A stretch of DNA of 50,223 nt from Betaproteobacteria bacterium (lineage in GTDB: Bacteria > Pseudomonadota > Gammaproteobacteria > Burkholderiales > SG8-39): assembly GCA_004298385.1 (NCBI GenBank), contig SCTX01000039.1:1-50223 (forward strand), given 5' to 3'. Both the position numbers and the translations under genes were made by a program. Shown piece after piece: positions 25,928 to 35,578 of this stretch. Position 1 is the stretch's first letter, and the number at the start of each line of letters is the position of its first letter. The notes beneath the pieces are model-generated. The model was not told where the DNA came from. It saw only the letters and a program-made list of their open reading frames with translations, and made no database searches.

Positions 25928-27898
25928 CTAGATCACCCTTTCGTTGCCGCCATCCACCGGCACTTGCGCCGCCGTAGTTTTGGCGAACAAGGGACCGCAC
26001 ATCTCGGCGGCGAGTTCGGCGACGTCGCGGCTCCTGACCTCGGTCCTGAGAATATTATTTGTCTTGTATTCTTCCACGCTGAGGCCATAGTGCTTGGCCC
26101 GCTGTGATAGCACCTCGTCGGTCCAGATGCCGGTATCAAACACCGCGTTCGGATGGACGGAGTTGATGCGGATCCCGTCCGCCCCCCATTCCAGCGCGGC
26201 GACCCGGGCGAGCTGGTTGAGCGCGGCCTTGGAGGCCGAATACGCCGCTGCGCCCGGACCCGGCGCCGGCACGTTCTTGGAGCCGATGACCACCACGCGT
26301 CCGCCCTTGGGCGCGAGCTTGAGCAGGGGATGGCAGGCACGCAGCAGGTAGAGGTTGGCGTCAAGGTTGATGGCCATGATTTTGTGCCATTCCTCGGTAG
26401 CGAGCTCGCTGATCTTGCGGCTGGCCGCGAAAATGCCCGCGTTCAGCACCAGCATGTCGAGGCCGCCGAAGGCCAGAACCGCGCGCTCCAGCGCGATCTT
26501 GATCGCCTGCTCGTCGGTTAGGTCGCACCTCGCGCCGAGGAAATCCCCGCGCCGGTAAAGAGTCTCAACCGCAGGATTGATATCCAGTCCGACTACGGCC
26601 GCTCCGCGCGCGAGCAGTGCTTCGACGCAGGCTTTTCCGATACCGGAAGCGGCGCCAGTGACCAAGGCGATTTCTCCGCTGAAAGGCGGCGGCGTGACGC
26701 CTTTTCGCAACTTGGCTTGCTCCAGGTCCCAGTACTCGACCTCGAATAGTTCGCGTGCGGGTAGGGCATGGTAGCCGCCCAGAGCCTGCGAGCGCTGCAT
26801 CACCTGCATGCTGTGCCGGTACAACTCGGCCACTATCGCTGCGTCTTGCGCGTTCCGGCCGGCAGCGGCTAGGCCGAATTCCGCGTCGAGCACCATGCGC
26901 GGCGCCGGATCGAGCATGGTCTTGGGTTGCTTCGCGTGCGGAGCGTGCGCGTCGAAATAGGCCTTATAGCCGCGCGCGTAAGCGTCCACGTCGTCGCCGA
27001 GCATGGGCACGCGCTTGGTGCGGATGATATGGTCGGGCGTGACCGGTCCTTGCTGCGAGAGTTGGGCGAGGTCTGGGCGCTGCGCGAACGCCAGCGTGTC
27101 GTCGTCGACCAAGGTCGCCATAATCATCGGCGCGCCGGCCGCAGCCGACAACTGGCGCCGCAATTGCGCCTGCCGCAGCATCTCGAATCGAGCCGGTCTG
27201 ATGCCGGAGACCGCGATGTCCCAGGCCTGCCGCGCCTTCAGATATTCCTCGGCGCGGCGCACCAGTTCGATCATGCGCTCGTAGGATTGCCGTGCGCTAT
27301 CGCCGAAAGAGATAATGCCATGATGCATGAGCAACACGCCTACCGTATGGGCGCAAACCTGGCGCGCATGCTCGCGGGCGCACGCCCTGGCCAGGTCGAA
27401 ACCCGGCATGACATAAGGGACGATAACGACCGTATCACCGTAGATCTCGCGCATGCGGCGTTCGCCCTCAGGAGCGTTGGCGATGGCCAATACCGCGTCG
27501 GCATGCGTATGGTCGACGAACTTGTAGGGCAGGCAGGCATGCAGGATAGTTTCGACCGAAGGCGTGGGCGCTGCAGATTCGAGCGTATGGGTGGCCAACT
27601 CGTTTGCGAGCTGCGTGTCCGACAGCGCATCCAACTGCACCAGCCGTCGCAAATAGTCCAGCGCCACCGGCGCGAAGCCGGCTGCCTCTATGGTCTCCAG
27701 GTCCCAGCCGCTGCCCTTGATGTACAGGACGTTCTCGTTCTCGCCGAACAGGTTCTTTCGCACCAGCTTGACCGAGGTGTTGCCGCCGCCATGCAGCACC
27801 AGGGTCTTGTCGCGCCCGAGCAGGCGCGAGCTATAGACGCGCAACTCGATCTCACTCCGGCATTGCGCCGCTTCCTTGTCGTCCCAGAGACTGTGCAT
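25928..27898 (-). CDS. class II aldolase / short-chain dehydrogenase fusion
   Basis: A 656-residue two-domain enzyme. Residues 1-400 form an AraD/FucA-type class II aldolase with the glycine loop HGGGNTS (36-42) and zinc ligands H130, H132 in DHTHAD and H192/H193 in LMHHGIISF. Residues 405-656 form a short-chain dehydrogenase with TGAASGIG (414-421), NAG (486-488) and the catalytic S540, Y553, K557. The ATG at 27898 begins the conserved MHSLWDDKEA. Related fusions are annotated as rhamnulose-phosphate aldolase/alcohol dehydrogenase. Here mtnA follows after 3 nt, which favours cleavage of 5-deoxy- or methylthio-ribulose-1-phosphate to dihydroxyacetone phosphate plus an aldehyde, with the second domain acting on a product. 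The architecture is certain; the pathway is inferred. Confidence 0.88.
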   Translation of the reverse strand: MHSLWDDKEAAQCRSEIELRVYSSRLLGRDKTLVLHGGGNTSVKLVRKNLFGENENVLYIKGSGWDLETIEAAGFAPVALDYLRRLVQLDALSDTQLANELATHTLESAAPTPSVETILHACLPYKFVDHTHADAVLAIANAPEGERRMREIYGDTVVIVPYVMPGFDLARACAREHARQVCAHTVGVLLMHHGIISFGDSARQSYERMIELVRRAEEYLKARQAWDIAVSGIRPARFEMLRQAQLRRQLSAAAGAPMIMATLVDDDTLAFAQRPDLAQLSQQGPVTPDHIIRTKRVPMLGDDVDAYARGYKAYFDAHAPHAKQPKTMLDPAPRMVLDAEFGLAAAGRNAQDAAIVAELYRHSMQVMQRSQALGGYHALPARELFEVEYWDLEQAKLRKGVTPPPFSGEIALVTGAASGIGKACVEALLARGAAVVGLDINPAVETLYRRGDFLGARCDLTDEQAIKIALERAVLAFGGLDMLVLNAGIFAASRKISELATEEWHKIMAINLDANLYLLRACHPLLKLAPKGGRVVVIGSKNVPAPGPGAAAYSASKAALNQLARVAALEWGADGIRINSVHPNAVFDTGIWTDEVLSQRAKHYGLSVEEYKTNNILRTEVRSRDVAELAAEMCGPLFAKTTAAQVPVDGGNERVI

Positions 27899-28030
27899 GT
27901 TTCGCCCGCGAAGAAGGCGCGTATTATAACCGCCGTGCCAGCGCAGCCGTTTTCCGTTCACCTGTGCAACTGGGACCAAGCGCACGGCCTGCCGCATACT
28001 GAGCGTGCGCTTGAATGCCAAAACTTATGC

Positions 28031-28048
28031 CGCCGGGTTCTCCCGGCG
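28031..28048 (-). terminator. possible terminator of the ygfZ-NRDE operon
   Basis: A perfect 7-bp hairpin CGCCGGG/CCCGGCG (28031-28037/28042-28048) with a 4-nt loop lies about 75 nt past the NRDE stop in its direction of transcription. Only a short T run (TTTT) follows about 6 nt later, so termination would be weak. The surrounding 224 nt have no gene. Confidence 0.35.
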
Positions 28049-28122
28049 TTACGGCTTCGCCATCTCGGGGTCGGAGTTCGTGGAGGCAGGCATAGCCCAC
28101 GTCCCGATGCAACGCGATCTGG

Positions 28123-28887
28123 CTACCGCTCCAGGCTGAAGTGCAGGCTGACGGTAGGGCCGATATTGCCGCCGGGCAGAATGGTGCGTTCGGCGAAACT
28201 GACGCTGCCGTCCACGCCGAAAATCACCGCGGTTGAGGCGCGCGTTCCATATTTCGGCGAGACGATCAGTGCCGGCGACAACACGCGTTCCATTTCCGCG
28301 CCGATACCGGTATCGGGCAGCTCGCTCTCTGCCGCCGGTTCACGGTCATGGAGCAGATTCAGGAGCGCTTCGGCGCCGAACTCCCCCTCCAGTGCCGCCT
28401 GCAGGCGCCGCTTGCCGAGTTCGACTTTTGGCCAGGGCGTATCGAGCAGATGATTCGACAGCCCGTGGATTCCTGGCGACAGCTGTTGTACCGAACCCGT
28501 GCGGCTGGAGAGATAGAAAACGCCGTCGATATCACCGGCCAGCAGGTTGAAGCCGTTGTAACGCGGTGCTTCGATTGCGACGTCGCCGAGGTATTCGCGC
28601 GGCTCCTGGTCAGACGCAAGAAAGTCGCTTACCAGTTGACCGCGCGAGGGCGCATCGGATTTGCGCTCGCGCGGGTCACGAAAATTGGTGAGCGCGGCAA
28701 AACGGCCCGCACGCGTCACGCCCAGCCAGGTGCCCATGCACTCTAGGTCGCGTCCGGCAAGTATGTGTGGAAGGTCTTGCCAGAACGCCGCCCTGGCCGT
28801 GGGCCGCTGGTAATATTCGTCGCGGTTGGCTGCGATCACCAAAGGAAAATCGGAGTGCGCGCCATGCGCGATCAGGATCAGGCACAT
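28123..28887 (-). CDS. NRDE family protein (TANGO2 homologue)
   Basis: A 254-residue protein of the NRDE/TANGO2 family with Cys2 as the expected N-terminal nucleophile (MCLILIA) and the name-giving N21-R22-D23-E24 motif. Later blocks such as MGTWLGVTRAGRFAALTNFR and GLSNHLLDTPWPKV are typical. Animal TANGO2 is linked to lipid or heme handling; the bacterial function is unproven. It begins 10 nt after ygfZ on the minus strand, an operon that hints at a shared role with the folate-dependent iron-sulfur factor. Confidence 0.87.
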   Translation of the reverse strand: MCLILIAHGAHSDFPLVIAANRDEYYQRPTARAAFWQDLPHILAGRDLECMGTWLGVTRAGRFAALTNFRDPRERKSDAPSRGQLVSDFLASDQEPREYLGDVAIEAPRYNGFNLLAGDIDGVFYLSSRTGSVQQLSPGIHGLSNHLLDTPWPKVELGKRRLQAALEGEFGAEALLNLLHDREPAAESELPDTGIGAEMERVLSPALIVSPKYGTRASTAVIFGVDGSVSFAERTILPGGNIGPTVSLHFSLER

Positions 28888-28897
28888 TGGGACGGCG

Positions 28898-29929
28898 TCA
28901 GGCGGAGTAGGGTAGGGGCTGGATGCTCAATGCTGGTCCATCGGCGGACTTGAAGTGCACGGTGGACTGGGCGAGGCTCGCCGTTTGCATCACCGCCAGC
29001 AGATCGTAGCCGCCGTCCGGCGCCGCCTGGGCGTTGACCACCATGCCGCTCGCCTGTCCATCCAGCGCACTGCTGATAAGCTCGTCCCCCGGCTGCGGCA
29101 TGACCTCTCCCGCCACGTGCGCGAGGACCATGCGGCGCTTGAGTTGACCCAGGTACTGGGTGCGGGCGACGATTTCCTGCCCCGGATAGCAGCCTTTCTG
29201 AAAATTCACGGCGCCGATCAGTTCCATGTTGGCCATCTGCGGCACGAATTGTTCCTGGGTGGCGGGCGTGATCAAGGGCAGGCCGTTTCGAATCTCCAGC
29301 CATTCCCAACAGGGTGCACCGACCGGCCTGAGAACCGCTGTCAGCTTGCGCCACAGTCGTTTTGCCGATTCGAGTTCGGCGACCAACTGAAACCTTGCGC
29401 CGGGCAGCGCGATCAAGGTGCCGTTGGCCGGATCGCGGACGACCTGGTGCGCTTGTTGCGGGAGTGCGGGAAAAAATTCCCGCAATGCCGTAGCGGCGGC
29501 GCGGCCGGCCAGACCCAGGACCGGACGCGACTCGCTCACGTCGACCAGTTTCACCTTGGCGCGCAGCACGAACATGCCCAGCCGCTTTTGCACAGACGGC
29601 AGCAGGGAGCGCGCGAGTTGCAGGTAATAGGCTTGGTCTTCCTGCCACATCAGGAAATTGGCCAGCATGCGTCCTTTGGCAGAGCAGTAGGCTGCGTACT
29701 CGCTGCGCACCGGCGTGAGTTGTTTGACGTCGTTGCTGAGCTGGCCGTGGAGGAAAGCCTGCGCGTCGCCGCCGCCGCACGCTATCAGCCCCAGGTGGTC
29801 GAGCGGGGCAACGATGCCGCCATCGCGTGCCGCGCGCAACTCGGCCGCGGCATCGCCGAAATGGCCGACCGCGGCCGCCTCGATGCGGGCGCCGCGTTCG
29901 AGCAAGAAGTCCTGCCAGGCAGAAGTCAT
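28898..29929 (-). CDS. ygfZ: folate-dependent iron-sulfur cluster protein YgfZ
   Basis: A 343-residue member of the GcvT-like YgfZ/IBA57 family, which uses tetrahydrofolate in maturation or repair of certain Fe-S enzymes. The signature K245-G246-C247-Y-P-G-Q-E252 followed by IVARTQYLGQLKRR is complete, including the conserved cysteine. It is divergently oriented to mltG with a 123-nt spacer, a common arrangement in betaproteobacteria. It is the first gene of a two-gene operon with NRDE. Confidence 0.93.
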   Translation of the reverse strand: MTSAWQDFLLERGARIEAAAVGHFGDAAAELRAARDGGIVAPLDHLGLIACGGGDAQAFLHGQLSNDVKQLTPVRSEYAAYCSAKGRMLANFLMWQEDQAYYLQLARSLLPSVQKRLGMFVLRAKVKLVDVSESRPVLGLAGRAAATALREFFPALPQQAHQVVRDPANGTLIALPGARFQLVAELESAKRLWRKLTAVLRPVGAPCWEWLEIRNGLPLITPATQEQFVPQMANMELIGAVNFQKGCYPGQEIVARTQYLGQLKRRMVLAHVAGEVMPQPGDELISSALDGQASGMVVNAQAAPDGGYDLLAVMQTASLAQSTVHFKSADGPALSIQPLPYSA

Positions 29930-30052
29930 CGGCGTATTGCAGACTGGGAGACGTGGATTATGGCTTAAGTATGCGCGATAATGCGAAATTCAAGCAGGTA
30001 TTCTGGCGTCTCGAAATTCCGGTTGCCCCGGCACGGATAAGCTCGCAAACGA

Positions 30053-31054
30053 ATGTGGTCATGGATCAAACGCATTTTCCTCCTCGCACTCTGCTTGGCG
30101 CTGCTGGCGAGCGCAGGCTTGGGCTGGTATGCCCTCAGCCCGGTGACACTGCGTACTGATCCCGCGGATTTCTCCATCAGGCCCGGCAGCAGCTTGAGAA
30201 GCGCGACACGACAAATGGTCGAATCCGGGGTCGAGTTGAACGCCTGGCAGTTCAATCTGCTCGGCCGGTTGCTCGGAAAAGCCGGCGCCATTAAAGCCGG
30301 CAGCTATGAGGTCGGCCGCGGCGTCACGCCACTGGCCTTGCTGGACAAGCTCGGCGCGGGTGAAGTCAGCCAGGCGGAACTTGTATTTATCGAGGGCTGG
30401 ACTTTCCGGCAGATGCGCGCGGCACTCGACGCGGATGTGGACGTAAAGCATGACAGCGTCGCGCTCAGCGATGCCGAAATCATGGGCCGGCTGGGCGCGG
30501 CCGGGCGCAGTCCTGAGGGGCTGTTCTTTCCAGACACTTATCTTTTTGGCAAGGGTACCAGCGATCTGGACATCCTCAAACGCGCGTACAAGGCAATGGA
30601 CAGACAGCTTCAGGCGGCATGGCAGCAGCGCGCGCCGGATCTGCCCTATCGCAGCCCTTATGAGGCCTTGATCATGGCTTCCGTGATCGAGAAGGAAACC
30701 GGGCAAGCGACCGATCGCTCCTTGATCGGCGGCGTGTTCGTTAATCGGCTGCGCATCGGCATGATGCTGCAGACTGACCCGACAGTCATTTACGGGCTGG
30801 GTGAAAAATTTGACGGCAACTTGCGCAAGAAAGATTTGCTCAAAGATACACCGCATAACACCTACACCCGGGGCGGGTTGCCGCCGACACCCATCGCCAT
30901 GCCCGGCCAGGCTTCGCTTCAGGCGGCGCTGAATCCGGCGAAGACCCAAGCACTGTATTTCGTCGCCCGCGGCGACGGATCAAGCGAGTTCTCGCGCACC
31001 CTGGCCGAGCATGAGCGCGCCGTGACCAAGTACCAGCGGCGGGGAGGGCGCTGA
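30053..31054 (+). CDS. mltG: endolytic peptidoglycan transglycosylase MltG
   Basis: An inner-membrane-anchored enzyme that cuts nascent glycan strands and is thought to terminate peptidoglycan elongation. It has 333 residues: one N-terminal transmembrane helix (about 7-28, [20 protein letters not shown]), a LysM-like region near 75-110, and the YceG domain. E213 in ASVIEKETG falls at the catalytic glutamate position of E. coli MltG (E218), and [10 protein letters not shown] (239-248) is conserved. It starts an operon with tmk one base after its stop, as in many proteobacteria. Confidence 0.94.
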   Translation: MWSWIKRIFLLALCLALLASAGLGWYALSPVTLRTDPADFSIRPGSSLRSATRQMVESGVELNAWQFNLLGRLLGKAGAIKAGSYEVGRGVTPLALLDKLGAGEVSQAELVFIEGWTFRQMRAALDADVDVKHDSVALSDAEIMGRLGAAGRSPEGLFFPDTYLFGKGTSDLDILKRAYKAMDRQLQAAWQQRAPDLPYRSPYEALIMASVIEKETGQATDRSLIGGVFVNRLRIGMMLQTDPTVIYGLGEKFDGNLRKKDLLKDTPHNTYTRGGLPPTPIAMPGQASLQAALNPAKTQALYFVARGDGSSEFSRTLAEHERAVTKYQRRGGR

Positions 31055-31055
31055 G

Positions 31056-31670
31056 ATGCGCGGCAAGTTTGTCACTTTGGAGGGCGTGGACGGTGCGGGC
31101 AAGAGCACCCACCTGGACTGGATCGCCAGGCGCCTACAGGCCGCAGGCAAGAAAGTACAGGTGACGCGCGAGCCCGGCGGCACGCCGTTGGGAGAGGAAT
31201 TGCGCAAGCTGCTGCTGGCGCGGTCTATGCACCTGGAAACCGAGGCCCTGCTCATGTTCGCCGCGCGGCGGGAGCATCTGGACAAGCTGATCCTGCCGGC
31301 GCTGGCGGCAGGCAGTTGGGTGGTTTCCGACCGGTTTACCGACGCTACCTTTGCCTACCAGGGTGGCGGGCGAGGCCTGGATCTGGGCCGTATCGAGACC
31401 CTGGAGCAATGGGTTCATCAGGGACTGCAGCCCGACCTGACCCTGGTATTCGACCTTTCGGTGGAGGAGGGCAAGCGCAGGCGCGTCGCAGCCACCTCCC
31501 AGCCTGATCGCTTTGAGCGGGAAGACCTGGATTTCTTTGCGCGGGTGAGGGCTGTCTATCTGGCCCGGGCTGAGCGCTACCCGCAAAGAATCCGGCTTAT
31601 CGACGCCAGTCGGACGGTTGAAGATATTCGTAAATCACTTGAAGATACTATCTTAACACTTTGTCAATAA
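31056..31670 (+). CDS. tmk: thymidylate kinase
   Basis: Phosphorylates dTMP to dTDP for DNA synthesis. It has 204 residues. The P-loop is GVDGAGKS (10-17), the dTMP-binding [11 protein letters not shown] and [16 protein letters not shown] blocks are intact, and the LID region ([14 protein letters not shown]) is of the arginine-bearing proteobacterial kind. It begins one base after mltG and overlaps the holB start by 10 nt. Confidence 0.95.
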   Translation: MRGKFVTLEGVDGAGKSTHLDWIARRLQAAGKKVQVTREPGGTPLGEELRKLLLARSMHLETEALLMFAARREHLDKLILPALAAGSWVVSDRFTDATFAYQGGGRGLDLGRIETLEQWVHQGLQPDLTLVFDLSVEEGKRRRVAATSQPDRFEREDLDFFARVRAVYLARAERYPQRIRLIDASRTVEDIRKSLEDTILTLCQ

Positions 31671-32671
31671 ACTATTATCCTTGGCAAGATACGGTATGGA
31701 ATCACCTCGTGGGCATGCGCGGAGGGCTGCCTCACGCCTTGCTGTTCCACGGCCGCCCAGGCATAGGCAAACTGCACCTGGCCGAGGTCCTCGCTCAATC
31801 CCTGCTGTGCGAAAACCGGTTGCATACCGGCTTGGCCTGCGGCGCCTGTCCCGCTTGCGGCTGGTTTGCAGCCGGCAACCATCCCGATTACCGATTGGTT
31901 CAGCCTGAAGCGCTCGCACCGGACGATATGGATGCGGGTGCCGGGGAGACCGACGCAGAGGACAAGAAGAAATCCAGCAAACAGATAAAGATCGAACAAA
32001 TTCGAGCGCTCGGTGATTTCCTCAATGTGGGCGCACATCGCGGCGGCAACCGGGTGGTGCTGATTCACCCGGCCGAAAGCATGAATCCGGGTTCCGCCAA
32101 TGCCTTGCTCAAGAGCCTGGAGGAACCGTCCTCAGGGTTGATTTTTTTGCTGGTATCGCATCAACCGCGGCGCTTATTGGCAACGGTGCGCAGCCGCTGT
32201 CACGCGCTGCCGCTGGCTTTACCGCCACGCGATGTGTCACTGCGCTGGTTACAGGGGCAGGGCGGCGCGGCCACGGCCGCAGGGCTGGCATTTGCCGGCA
32301 ATGCGCCCCTGGAGGCGGCTTTGCTGCAGGACGAGGAGGCCGATACGCGGCGGCGGTTGTTCGACTTGCTCGGCCAAGCATCGACCAGCGCGCTGAGTTT
32401 GGCGGATTACTGCCAGCGCTTGCCGCCGGGTCCCGTGGTGGATTGGATGCTCAAGTGGACCTACGATCTCATCGCGTTGGCGAGCAGCGGGAAAGCGCGA
32501 TACAACGTCGACCGGGAAAAAGCGTTGAACCAGCTCGTGCGTACAATGCCAACGCTCAAGCTGCTGCGCTTCTACAGCGCCTTGGCGTCGATGAAGGCCA
32601 TCTCCGAGCACCCTTTGAACGCCAGGTTGTTCTTCGATGACTTGTTTATTGCGTACAAAGAGATAGTTTAG
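31661..32671 (+). CDS. holB: DNA polymerase III delta' subunit
   Basis: Stator subunit of the clamp loader that places the beta sliding clamp on DNA. It has 336 residues. The AAA+ fold has a P-loop GRPGIGKL in which the Ser/Thr is replaced by leucine, as expected for a subunit that does not hydrolyse ATP. The zinc ribbon C50, C60, C63, C66 is complete, and sensor-region blocks [18 protein letters not shown]-like (here [20 protein letters not shown]) follow. The best start is TTG 31661, overlapping the tmk end, because the usual YPWQ motif lies at residues 6-9 and no ATG precedes it. Confidence 0.93.
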   Translation: MSINYYPWQDTVWNHLVGMRGGLPHALLFHGRPGIGKLHLAEVLAQSLLCENRLHTGLACGACPACGWFAAGNHPDYRLVQPEALAPDDMDAGAGETDAEDKKKSSKQIKIEQIRALGDFLNVGAHRGGNRVVLIHPAESMNPGSANALLKSLEEPSSGLIFLLVSHQPRRLLATVRSRCHALPLALPPRDVSLRWLQGQGGAATAAGLAFAGNAPLEAALLQDEEADTRRRLFDLLGQASTSALSLADYCQRLPPGPVVDWMLKWTYDLIALASSGKARYNVDREKALNQLVRTMPTLKLLRFYSALASMKAISEHPLNARLFFDDLFIAYKEIV

Positions 32672-32678
32672 ATTTGTC

Positions 32679-33461
32679 ATGCTCGTCGATTCGCATTGTC
32701 ACATCGACTTCGAAGAGTATTCAGGTCGGATCCCGCAAGTCCTCGAAAGCATGAAGCACAATCAGGTCACCCACGCCTTATGCGTGTGCGTGAATCTCGC
32801 CGATTTTGCGCGGGTATTGGCCCTGGCTGAAAATCATCTCCAACTGTTTGCGTCGGTGGGGGTGCATCCGGATCAAGCTGAAGATGCAAGCCCCAAGGTC
32901 AGTGAGCTGATCGAGCGCGCCCGGCGCCCGAGGGTCGTCGCCATAGGTGAAACCGGCCTGGATTACTATCGCCAGAACGGTGATCTGGAGTGGCAAAGAG
33001 CGCGCTTTCGCACGCATATACGCGCCGCGCGCGAGTGCGGAAAGCCCTTGATCGTTCATACTCGCGACGCCGGCGAGGACACCTTGCGCATCATGCGTGA
33101 AGAGCGTGCGGACACGGTTGGCGGAGTAATGCACTGTTTCACCGAAACCCTGGAAGTGGCAAGAGCCGCAATGGAGCTGAATTTCTACATCTCCTTTTCC
33201 GGTATCGTCACCTTCAAGAATGCGGTTGCGATCAAAGAGATCGCGAAGACCGTGCCTCTGGAGCGCATGCTGATTGAAACCGACTCACCTTATCTAGCGC
33301 CGGTGCCGCAGCGCGGGAAAACCAACGAACCGGCCTGGGTCAGGCATGTGGCCGAGGAGATTGCCCGTCTGCGTGGGATCTCCCTGGAAGCCGTGGCTGG
33401 GGCAACCAGCGCCAATTTTTTCCGACTTTTCAGGCCAAATATATTTAATAAAGTACTTTAA
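32679..33461 (+). CDS. ycfH: TatD family metal-dependent hydrolase (YcfH-like)
   Basis: A 260-residue TIM-barrel hydrolase of the TatD family, related to 3'-5' DNases. Metal ligands are visible: H6 and H8 in DSHCHID, E91 in GETGLDYY, H127 in LIVHTRDA, H152 in MHCFTET, and D202 in ETDSPYLAP. Position after holB and tmk is the classical ycfH context of gammaproteobacteria and betaproteobacteria. The spacing is 7 nt to holB and 2 nt to the following ankyrin gene, so all are probably co-transcribed. Confidence 0.92.
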   Translation: MLVDSHCHIDFEEYSGRIPQVLESMKHNQVTHALCVCVNLADFARVLALAENHLQLFASVGVHPDQAEDASPKVSELIERARRPRVVAIGETGLDYYRQNGDLEWQRARFRTHIRAARECGKPLIVHTRDAGEDTLRIMREERADTVGGVMHCFTETLEVARAAMELNFYISFSGIVTFKNAVAIKEIAKTVPLERMLIETDSPYLAPVPQRGKTNEPAWVRHVAEEIARLRGISLEAVAGATSANFFRLFRPNIFNKVL

Positions 33462-33463
33462 TT

Positions 33464-34105
33464 ATGACATATATATTATTGAAATTAATAATAATTATAT
33501 TGTTTATATTTCAGCCACTCGGCGCTATTGCGGATTCCTATGACGAGCTGCTCACCGCGGTCAATTTGAACAACATCCCGATGGCGGAGACACTGTTTGC
33601 GAAGGGCATGGACGTAAATACAACGGATCCAAACGCCAACACGCTTCTCATGCTTGCCGCTCGTGATAGCCATATCGACATGGCAAAACGCTTGCTGGAG
33701 CGGCGAGCCAAAGTCGCGGCCAGGAACCGCTACGGCGAAACGGCGCTGATGCTGGCCGCGGGAAAAGGTGGCCTGGAAATGGTCAAATTGCTGGTGGAAC
33801 ACGGAGCCGGCGTCAACCAGCCGGGTTGGAACCCGCTTATCTATGCTGCCTGGCAAGGCAAAACGGAGGTGGTCAAGTATCTGTTGGAAAAAGGCGCGGA
33901 GATTGACGCCGTTTCGCCGAACGGAATTTCGGCGTTGATGATGGCGGCGCGCGAGGGCCATTTCGATACGGTCAAACTGCTGCTATGGGAAGTCGCCGAT
34001 CCGAACATCAAGAGCGATTCTGGCATGACGGCCCGGGCTTGGGCCCTGAAAACGGGAAATACCGATATTGCAGACTTGCTGAGACAGGCAGGCGCGAAGG
34101 AATAA
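33464..34105 (+). CDS. secreted ankyrin-repeat protein
   Basis: A 213-residue protein with an N-terminal hydrophobic signal (about residues 4-22, cleavage near AIAD) and about five ankyrin repeats from residue 28 to the end (for example NTLLMLAARDSHIDMAKRLL, ETALMLAAGKGGLEMVKLLV, ALMMAAREGHFDTVKLLL). Ankyrin repeats bind proteins; no enzymatic part is present. The first 50 nt of the gene and the preceding 30 nt are strikingly AT-rich and use ATA and TTA codons unlike the neighbours. It lies 2 nt after tatD. Periplasmic ankyrin proteins at the end of the tmk-holB-tatD operon are known in betaproteobacteria, but their partner is not. Confidence 0.88.
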   Translation: MTYILLKLIIIILFIFQPLGAIADSYDELLTAVNLNNIPMAETLFAKGMDVNTTDPNANTLLMLAARDSHIDMAKRLLERRAKVAARNRYGETALMLAAGKGGLEMVKLLVEHGAGVNQPGWNPLIYAAWQGKTEVVKYLLEKGAEIDAVSPNGISALMMAAREGHFDTVKLLLWEVADPNIKSDSGMTARAWALKTGNTDIADLLRQAGAKE

Positions 34106-34194
34106 GCAGTTCGGCTACCAAAAAAGCTAAATGCTGTCATTGCATTTTCAATATGTTAGGTATGGCTGCTATTCCCTCGTTTGGTAATGAGATC

Positions 34195-35448
34195 TTAGAA
34201 GCGCAGGATTCCGCGCAGCGCTTTCACCCCTTCTTGCACCGCATCGGCGGGCGAGGGGCTCTGCGGCTTATCGGCCTGCGCGGGTGACGCATCGGTTTGC
34301 GGCGAGGGCTGCGCGGCCGCTTCCGACCCGCGCCGAGGCGCGTTGGCGCTCGCTCGCCGCCCGCCGCCTTCGCGCTCGGCGAGCATGGTCATCGCGGTGG
34401 ACTTGAGCCGCAGCTTGACCGCCCACTCCTGTTCCCAGACCTGCTTCGGATCCTTCGGCCGCGGCGGATGCACCAGGTTGAGCTCGCTGCCGTAGGCGAT
34501 AAAATTGAACATCGAAGCGTCGCTCTTGAACACGCCTGCGGGGACGGTACACTCGGTGGTCTGCGGCGGCATCACCACTTTCTCGCGAATCAAGCGCTCG
34601 ACTTCGGCTGGCGGGATGTAGTCCATGAGCACTTGGCCCATCTCCTGCACTTCGCTGGAGGACCAGGTCACCAGATCGTTCTGGTTGTCGCCCTGGCCCA
34701 TTGCTGTGGCGAAGTAGCCCGTCGCCGTGGGTACCGTCTTCCATTTCACGGCAAACGCGCCGCCTGGGGTCTTGCGCACCGGGTCAAAGGCGACAGCATC
34801 CATGAAATCATGCCGCGCGCCGACCGCGAAGCGGATCTCGGGCGAGTAGTTGCCGGCGATGGTGTGATCGCCCTGCAGCGAGCCCGCGGGAGGCACCGCG
34901 CGCGAGTCCTCCTGGTTGGGCCAGGCGCCGTAAGTGCGGTTGCGGCCCGGCGCCGGCCCGCGCGGACGCGAAATTCCGCGGCCGCGGAACGCACGTGCCG
35001 CATCCTGCGGATTGAGGCTGGCGAAGTCCATGATCATCGGCTGGCCGGGGCGCACGGTCTCGCCGCAGCCCCAGTAGATCAGCATCCTGCCTTTCGGGCG
35101 CTCGAACCCGGTCTCGTCGTCGTGCTCGCGCATCGGCGCGCGCTCGACGCGCGGGGTGAGGAGCGGCAGGTTCTGCCCCATTGCAAGCGCTGGCGGAATG
35201 GCGTGCGCCGCGTGGGCTTCGCCACCCGCCTTCAGCGATGAGCCGAGGTCGAGCTTCATCCTCTTGCCCCCTTGCATTCCGGGCGGCATAAGACTGCCCA
35301 TGCCAGGCGGCATTTCCATGCCCATGCCGCCCGCGGTTTCCACACTCATCCAGTACACAGCGACCGGCGGCTTGATCTGCTGCGTCTGCGCGAGCAAGGG
35401 CAGCGGGAGGACCACTGCCAGGGACGCGGCAAGAAGGCGCGATTTCAT
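34195..35448 (-). CDS. periplasmic protein of unknown function, Met/Gly/Pro-rich near the N-terminus
   Basis: A 417-residue protein not recognised as a known enzyme. It has a clear signal peptide (MKSRLLAASLAVVLPLPLLA, cleavage before QTQ). Residues 39-62 form a Met/Gly/Pro-rich stretch (GGMGMEMPPGMGSLMPPGMQ). The middle repeats an idea of structured sheets (GRMLIYWGCGETVRPGQP; AVKWKTVPTATGYFATAMG). The latter resembles fibronectin-like domains in which an extracted value is tested. The C-terminus is a low-complexity Ala/Pro/Ser tail. The methionines could bind a metal, but this is only suggested by composition. It is monocistronic, divergent from the sRNA and universal stress gene. Confidence 0.7.
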   Translation of the reverse strand: MKSRLLAASLAVVLPLPLLAQTQQIKPPVAVYWMSVETAGGMGMEMPPGMGSLMPPGMQGGKRMKLDLGSSLKAGGEAHAAHAIPPALAMGQNLPLLTPRVERAPMREHDDETGFERPKGRMLIYWGCGETVRPGQPMIMDFASLNPQDAARAFRGRGISRPRGPAPGRNRTYGAWPNQEDSRAVPPAGSLQGDHTIAGNYSPEIRFAVGARHDFMDAVAFDPVRKTPGGAFAVKWKTVPTATGYFATAMGQGDNQNDLVTWSSSEVQEMGQVLMDYIPPAEVERLIREKVVMPPQTTECTVPAGVFKSDASMFNFIAYGSELNLVHPPRPKDPKQVWEQEWAVKLRLKSTAMTMLAEREGGGRRASANAPRRGSEAAAQPSPQTDASPAQADKPQSPSPADAVQEGVKALRGILRF

Positions 35449-35578
35449 CGGGGGAACCTCTCTTATTGTGCGATCTTCGCATTATGCACCTTTAGCCGCT
35501 GCCAATGCGTCCGCGCATGGTGTTGAAGGTGAAGCCAGGCTTTCTTGCGGGACGAAATCGGATCAGCGGGGCGTGAAT

